A stretch of DNA of 11,268 nucleotides from Klebsiella pneumoniae. GTDB lineage: Bacteria; Pseudomonadota; Gammaproteobacteria; Ga0077536. The notes under the pieces are model-generated. The model worked only from the letters and a program-made list of their open reading frames with translations. It had not been told where the DNA came from and ran no database searches. Position 1 is the first letter of the stretch, and each line of letters begins with the position of its first letter. This document shows, piece after piece, positions 7,118-11,268 of the stretch. A program made the translations under genes and the position numbers. The stretch covers positions 1 to 11,268 of the forward strand of contig CAMCBY010000086.1 in NCBI GenBank assembly GCA_945873015.1, read 5' to 3'.

Positions 7118-7137
7118 CTAAGTATCGAGATTAGTCA
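7115..7137. repeat. Inverted repeat spanning the comF and gyrB stop codons
   Basis: TGACTAA (7115-7121) and TTAGTCA (7131-7137) form a perfect 7-bp inverted repeat around a 9-base loop. The left arm holds both the comF TGA and the complement of the gyrB TAG; the rest lies in the last codons of gyrB. It is AT-rich and has no T-run on either side, so it is not a classical intrinsic terminator. It could be a weak bidirectional hairpin, a protein site or chance. Confidence 0.6.
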
Positions 7138-9517
7138 CACTCAAAGCGTGGCGCTCGATGAATTCGCGGCGCGGCTCAACTTGATCCCCCATGAGAGTGG
7201 AAAAGATCTGATCTGCTGCCACGCCATCTTCAATCTTGACCTGCATAAGGTTGCGGGTTTCAAGATTCATGGTGGTCTCCCAAAGTTGCTCCGGGTTCAT
7301 TTCACCCAAGCCCTTGTATCTCTGGACCGTGACACCACGACGGGTAGTGTCTAACAACATTCCGAATGCCTCGCCCAAGGAATTCAGGGTGGTCACATCG
7401 TCATTTCGGTGCACGGCAACAGAGGCTGACTGCTCATCATCGAAAAGTTGTCCAAGACGATTGAGATGGCGGTATTCAGAGCTGGAAAAAAACTCTCGTT
7501 CGAGCCGCGAGGTCAGCAAGGACCCGTTAATGACAGCGCGGATCAGCAGCGACCAACTCTCTGGACTCTGATAGATCAGCTCAATGGTGGCTGACTGACG
7601 GTCGTCGCCGATGACACGATCAAGTGCCGTGCGGAAGCTGTTAAGCCATTCGTTGATAGCCTCACTCGTTGCGAGTTCTGGATTCTTGAGCTCCATCGCG
7701 CGACGCAGACCTTTCAACACTACTGATGCATAACGTGCTTCAAGGCGGCGTTGAATTTGCTGGAGGAAAAGAAACTCGCGGCCTACTTCCACCAACCGGT
7801 CTGCGGTCAATCGAGTTCCGCTGAGGTCGAGCTCTGTGTCATGGATAGCGAGCTCCATAAAATAAGCATCGAGTTCTGGCTCGTCTTTGAGATAACGTTC
7901 GTTCTTGCCTTTTTTCACTTTGTACAACGGCGGTTGCGCAATATAAATGTGGCCGCGTTCGACCAATTCAGGCATCTGGCGATAAAAGAAGGTCAACAAC
8001 AAAGTTCGGATATGCGAGCCGTCGACGTCCGCGTCCGTCATGATGATGATGCGATGGTAACGAAGGCGCGACGGGTCGTATTCCTCAACACCGATTCCGC
8101 AACCCAAGGCCGTAATCAAAGCACCCACTTCACTCGACGAGAGCATTTTGTCGAAGCGCGCTTTCTCTACGTTCAAAATCTTGCCCTTGAGGGGAAGAAT
8201 CGCCTGATTCCTACGGTCCCTACCCTGCTTCGCAGAACCACCGGCGGAATCACCCTCGACGATGAACAGTTCGGACCGTGAGGGATCACGTTCCTGGCAA
8301 TCGGCCAACTTGCCTGGCAAACCAGCAACATCGAGCGCTGTCTTGCGGCGTGTGAGTTCACGGGCCTTGCGTGCCGCTTCGCGTGCGCGAGCCGCATCAA
8401 TGATCTTGGCCATGATGGCCTTGGCATCTTGGGGATGCTCAATCAAAAAGGTGTGCAGGCTGTCGGAAACGATAGACTCCACCGTACCTTTTACCTCGCT
8501 CGACACCAGCTTTTCCTTCGTTTGCGAGGAAAACTTCGGATCGTGAAGCTTGATGGAAAGTACCGTAGTCAGCCCTTCGCGGACATCTTCGCCTGCAATT
8601 GTGATCTTGTGTTTGGCAGCTATACCCTCTTTTTCCAGATATTGATTGAGGGTTCGAGTTAAAGCTGCGCGGAAACCGGCTAAATGGGTACCGCCATCGC
8701 GCTGAGGGATATTGTTGGTATAGCAGTAAATATTCTCCTGGTAGGAGTCATTCCACTGCATCGCCAATTCGACAGCGATATTGTCTTTCGATCCGCCAAT
8801 GACAATCACGGCCGGGTGCAGGGGTGTTTTTGTCTTGTTGAGATGCTCAACAAAAGCTGCAATTCCGCCTTGATATTCAAATTGATCTTTCTTGTCCGAC
8901 CGTTCATCGGAGAGCGATATCTTCAAGCCAGAATTCAAAAACGATAATTCGCGAAGGCGTCGGGCGAGTATGTCGTAGTGAAATTCGATGTTGGTGAAAG
9001 TTTTAGCACTCGGATAAAAACGTACTTCGGTGCCGTTGCGGTCCGAATCAGCAACTGCCTCAAGGGGGCCTTGAGGGTCACCTTCATGATATTCCTGGCG
9101 CCAGAGTTTGCCTTCGCGGCGGATCTGGAGAATGAGGCGATCGGACAAAGCGTTTACAACGGATACGCCAACGCCATGCAGACCACCTGAGACCTTATAG
9201 GAGTTGTCGTCAAATTTACCGCCCGCATGGAGGGTGGTCATGATGACTTCGGCGGCTGAGCGTTGTTCTTCTTCATGGATATCGACGGGAATGCCGCGGC
9301 CATCATCGGTAACCGTGACAGCGCCGTCGCTATGGATACGAACCTCAATGTTTTTGCAATGACCAGCTAAGGCTTCGTCGACACAGTTATCGACGACTTC
9401 GAACACCATATGGTGCAGGCCTGTGCCGTCGTCGGTATCGCCGATGTACATTCCTGGGCGCTTTCTGACAGCGTCGAGTCCTTTCAGAACCTTGATGTTT
9501 TTTGAATCGTAGGTCAT
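7118..9517 (-). CDS. gyrB: DNA gyrase subunit B
   Basis: ATPase subunit of DNA gyrase, which with GyrA introduces negative supercoils. The 799 residues (E. coli has 804) follow E. coli GyrB closely. The GHKL ATPase domain has E40 and N44 (E. coli E42, N46), DDGRGIP (71-77), GGKFDDNSYKVSGGLHGVG (99-117) and the transducer motif QTKEKLVSSEVK (332-343). The TOPRIM domain has EGDSAGGSAKQGR (421-433), with E421 as the catalytic Glu, PLKGKILN (442-449) and DADVDG with D495, D497 and D499 as metal ligands. The insert of about 540-720 matches the proteobacterial long form, and QRYKGLGEMNPEQLW (732-746) closes the protein. Residues equivalent to the E. coli quinolone positions D426 and K447 are unchanged (D423, K444). 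The start lies 10 bp after recF. The coding sequence is less GC-rich than the cox genes. Confidence 0.99.
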   Translation of the reverse strand: MTYDSKNIKVLKGLDAVRKRPGMYIGDTDDGTGLHHMVFEVVDNCVDEALAGHCKNIEVRIHSDGAVTVTDDGRGIPVDIHEEEQRSAAEVIMTTLHAGGKFDDNSYKVSGGLHGVGVSVVNALSDRLILQIRREGKLWRQEYHEGDPQGPLEAVADSDRNGTEVRFYPSAKTFTNIEFHYDILARRLRELSFLNSGLKISLSDERSDKKDQFEYQGGIAAFVEHLNKTKTPLHPAVIVIGGSKDNIAVELAMQWNDSYQENIYCYTNNIPQRDGGTHLAGFRAALTRTLNQYLEKEGIAAKHKITIAGEDVREGLTTVLSIKLHDPKFSSQTKEKLVSSEVKGTVESIVSDSLHTFLIEHPQDAKAIMAKIIDAARAREAARKARELTRRKTALDVAGLPGKLADCQERDPSRSELFIVEGDSAGGSAKQGRDRRNQAILPLKGKILNVEKARFDKMLSSSEVGALITALGCGIGVEEYDPSRLRYHRIIIMTDADVDGSHIRTLLLTFFYRQMPELVERGHIYIAQPPLYKVKKGKNERYLKDEPELDAYFMELAIHDTELDLSGTRLTADRLVEVGREFLFLQQIQRRLEARYASVVLKGLRRAMELKNPELATSEAINEWLNSFRTALDRVIGDDRQSATIELIYQSPESWSLLIRAVINGSLLTSRLEREFFSSSEYRHLNRLGQLFDDEQSASVAVHRNDDVTTLNSLGEAFGMLLDTTRRGVTVQRYKGLGEMNPEQLWETTMNLETRNLMQVKIEDGVAADQIFSTLMGDQVEPRREFIERHALSVTNLDT

Positions 9518-9527
9518 CGCTTTTCGC

Positions 9528-10607
9528 TCACGCAGGAAGAGGTGTAAGGTCGTTTCGTTCCACGTGGAACATTAATGTGTCGTCAGGCAGCAGATTGCGA
9601 ATTTCGGACGGCTTTATAGCAGTAAAAAAACATTGAGTCTCGACGGCTTGAATGGCGGTCAAGGCCAATGCGAGCATCTTGTCATCCAATTCAGCGACCA
9701 GGTCGTCAACGAGCAAAACCGGTGCTATCGCAGCGTTCTTAATAAATTGTGCGATGGCTGTCATTACTAAACAGACCACCATTTTCGATTGGCCTCTCGA
9801 TAGCTTCTTCGAAACCGCTCGGCCACCCCGCCATAAACTCAGGTCTGCCCGATGCGGTCCCGCCATGGTATACCCAATGTCGCAGTCGCGGTCCCAGTCT
9901 TTGTCCAGTTGTTCAGCCAGCCCAAGATCTTGATTCCAGCCGGCGGCGAATTCGAAACGCAGGTCGCCACTGCTTAGGCCAGGGATGTTACAGGTCTCAA
10001 GCTTCGAGTTGATGGCCGCTACGATAGAAAGTCGGGACGCGTTAATTGCTTCGCCGCTGAGAGCAAGTTGCTGTTCCCAATACCCTGCTTGTGATTTCAT
10101 TGAATTGCGCAGCAATTCGTTTCTCTGCCTAAGGGCGTGGCGGTACTCCTTCCAGAGTCCGACATAGGAATGTTCCACGTGGAACAAGGACCGGTCCAAA
10201 AGCGCTCGCCGATTACTTGGGTTTTCACCGAGCAGGTCAGGCGCTCGCGAGTTGATAACGAGCACCGGTAAATTCCGGGCCAAAGCTGAAGCGGTCGTGA
10301 CCGCTTGGCCATCCACTGTGATCAGGGTTTCAGCCTTTTGTTTCTTGACGACGATAACCGAATTCCCGAAATCGGCCATATCGCCTATCTCTGCGGTAAT
10401 CGACATTCCGTTCGAACCGGCCAGCACCAGATCAGAGGTTCTTGAGGATAGAAACGATTTACCTATGCTCGCGATGTACAGCCCTTCCAGAAGGGAAGTT
10501 TTACCGCTGCCGTTGGCGCCGTGAATCAGATTGTTATGCGGGCCAGGCCGATAAGTCACTTCAGAAAAACAGCGTAGATTGACTGCCTTGAGCGACACAA
10601 ATCTCAT
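9528..10607 (-). CDS. recF: DNA replication and repair protein RecF
   Basis: SMC/ABC-like ATPase that, with RecO and RecR, helps load RecA at single-strand gaps during repair of stalled forks. The 359 residues (E. coli 357) include the start LKAVNLRCFSEV (6-17), Walker A GANGSGKTS (30-38), the DRSLFHVEH segment (138-146), GPHRAD (250-255), the ABC signature LSRGQSKM (269-276) and Walker B APVLLVDDLVAELD (295-308). It sits between dnaN (80 bp upstream) and gyrB (10 bp downstream), the standard order. Two parS palindromes are embedded in the coding sequence, both read as Phe-His-Val-Glu. The ATG at 10607 has only a weak ribosome binding site. Confidence 0.97.
   Translation of the reverse strand: MRFVSLKAVNLRCFSEVTYRPGPHNNLIHGANGSGKTSLLEGLYIASIGKSFLSSRTSDLVLAGSNGMSITAEIGDMADFGNSVIVVKKQKAETLITVDGQAVTTASALARNLPVLVINSRAPDLLGENPSNRRALLDRSLFHVEHSYVGLWKEYRHALRQRNELLRNSMKSQAGYWEQQLALSGEAINASRLSIVAAINSKLETCNIPGLSSGDLRFEFAAGWNQDLGLAEQLDKDWDRDCDIGYTMAGPHRADLSLWRGGRAVSKKLSRGQSKMVVCLVMTAIAQFIKNAAIAPVLLVDDLVAELDDKMLALALTAIQAVETQCFFTAIKPSEIRNLLPDDTLMFHVERNDLTPLPA
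9556..9571. other. parS: parS-like ParB-binding site (15 of 16 bases)
   Basis: Contains the perfect 14-bp palindrome GTTCCACGTGGAAC (9557-9570), flanked by C on one side and A on the other, so the 16-mer differs from TGTTCCACGTGGAACA at one outer base. Chromosomal parS in bacteria follows TGTTNCACGTGNAACA and clusters near oriC, where ParB/Spo0J loads to organise and segregate origins. This copy lies in the last codons of recF. The identification is by motif and location only; parA and parB are not in the window. Confidence 0.88.
10171..10186. other. parS: parS ParB-binding site (perfect 16-bp palindrome)
   Basis: The sequence TGTTCCACGTGGAACA is a perfect 16-bp palindrome identical to the parS form I recall for Pseudomonas-type chromosomes. 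It lies in mid recF, about 615 bp from the second copy and in the dnaN-recF-gyrB region expected close to oriC. Two copies this close together are very unlikely by chance. ParB (Spo0J) is the expected binding partner, with CTP-dependent sliding from this site. Confidence 0.93.
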
Positions 10608-10620
10608 GCGCAGCGATACT

Positions 10621-10637
10621 CGCCCTTACTCAGGGCG
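10621..10637. repeat. Small GC-rich hairpin in the dnaN-recF gap
   Basis: CGCCCT and AGGGCG form a 6-bp perfect stem with a 5-base loop in the 80-bp gap between dnaN and recF. On the transcribed strand no T-run follows, so it is not a typical terminator. It ends 13 bases before the recF ATG and could partly mask its weak ribosome binding region. Confidence 0.45.
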
Positions 10638-10687
10638 TGTCCTGATGGTCGGAAACGGAGCAACGATAAACAGGCAAAGTAGCGGCA

Positions 10688-11268
10688 CTACAAACGCATC
10701 GGCATCACAACATAACGTGAAGTCCCGTCTTCTGGAGCCTGCATAAGACAGCTGCTCTGCGCGTCAATCAAATCGAGGCGCACTGTGTCTGAGCGCATCA
10801 CACCGAGGACGTCCAACAGGTAGGAAACATTAAATCCAACCTCAACCGCCGCGCCGCTGTACTCGACTTCGATCTCTTCCTCTGCTTCTTCCTGCTCTGG
10901 ATTATGTGCCACCGCCGTAAGGAGATTCTTTTTAAGAATCAGGCGGATGCCGCGAAATTTCTCGTTCGACAGAATGGACGCGCGGCTCAAACCAGCGCGT
11001 AGGGCTTCGCGACTCGCTACCACCCGATTATCGGTCTCGCGGGGGATAACTCGTTCGTAGTCAGGAAAACGTCCATCGACGAGCTTAGTCGTAAGTGACT
11101 GATTACCTGAAGTAACCCGGAAGTGATTCTCCCCGACAGCAATCTGGGCAGTGCTGCTGCTCGGATTGAGCAACCGTACTATCTCCAATACGCCCTTACG
11201 CGGAACAATACATTGGCGTGGTGCATCGAGAGCAATCTCGACTGCTTTGTCGGTCATCGCCAAACGAT
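10688..11268 (-). CDS. dnaN: DNA polymerase III beta subunit, sliding clamp (3' part; 5' end outside window)
   Basis: Ring-shaped processivity clamp of the replicative polymerase. The window holds about the last 193 codons, roughly E. coli residues 175-366: the end of domain II and all of domain III. The first readable residues, RLAMTDK, match the family's HRLA motif, so the gene continues past the right edge and no start should be placed here. Recognisable segments are IVPRKGVLEIVRLL, SKLVDGRFPDYERVIP-like TTKLVDGRFPDYERVIP, ASILSNEKFRGIRL, AHNPEQEEAEEEIEVEYSGA, VGFNVSYLLDVL and the C-terminal VVMPMRL, which contributes to the peptide-binding pocket. It precedes recF by 80 bp in the usual dnaA-dnaN-recF-gyrB order. 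Confidence 0.97.
   Translation of the reverse strand, partial: RLAMTDKAVEIALDAPRQCIVPRKGVLEIVRLLNPSSSTAQIAVGENHFRVTSGNQSLTTKLVDGRFPDYERVIPRETDNRVVASREALRAGLSRASILSNEKFRGIRLILKKNLLTAVAHNPEQEEAEEEIEVEYSGAAVEVGFNVSYLLDVLGVMRSDTVRLDLIDAQSSCLMQAPEDGTSRYVVMPMRL

Noticed and set aside
7118..9517. Possible intein or insertion in gyrB
   Set aside because: All GHKL and TOPRIM motifs run on without interruption; the extra segment after TOPRIM is the normal proteobacterial insert.
11255..11263. A dnaN start codon inside the window (TTG or ATG)
   Set aside because: The frame is open to the right edge and reads into the conserved HRLA motif, so this is the middle of dnaN.

Overview
The window looks like an ordinary, gene-dense chromosomal segment from a gammaproteobacterium, close to the replication origin. 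The evidence is the gene order dnaN-recF-gyrB, a long GyrB carrying the extra domain between TOPRIM and the C-terminus that proteobacterial GyrB proteins have, a comF-bioB divergent pair followed by bioF-bioC-bioD, and an aa3-type cytochrome oxidase locus with a DUF2244 gene beside it. I cannot resolve the genus. The window is cut inside a gene at both ends: coxA on the left and dnaN on the right. There is no stretch over 300 bases without a gene, and I see no tRNA, rRNA, CRISPR array, transposase or phage gene.

Right third (7118-11268, minus strand): the 3' part of dnaN, then recF, then gyrB, in the usual leftward order away from an oriC/dnaA locus that should lie just beyond the right edge. 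recF contains two copies of the ParB-binding palindrome parS, one a perfect 16-bp palindrome (10171-10186) and one with a single outer mismatch (9556-9571). These are the most interesting features here, because they suggest that recF also serves as a chromosome-segregation centromere.

Centre (5320-7117): comF, the only plus-strand gene, converges on gyrB with no base between the two stop codons and diverges from bioB across 55 bp.

Left half (1-6324, minus strand): bioB-bioF-bioC-bioD form a tight operon (a 17-bp gap, then two 4-bp ATGA overlaps) covering pimeloyl-ACP priming (BioC) and three of the four ring-assembly steps (BioF, BioD, BioB). bioH and bioA are not here. A DUF2244 membrane-protein gene follows bioD by 14 bp. 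After a 158-bp gap come coxB and coxA, the copper-haem core of the terminal oxidase.

I did not find an undescribed multi-gene system. All eleven genes belong to known families. The points worth a second look are non-coding: the parS pair in recF, an inverted repeat spanning both convergent stop codons, a composition step at the comF/gyrB boundary, and a few small hairpins.
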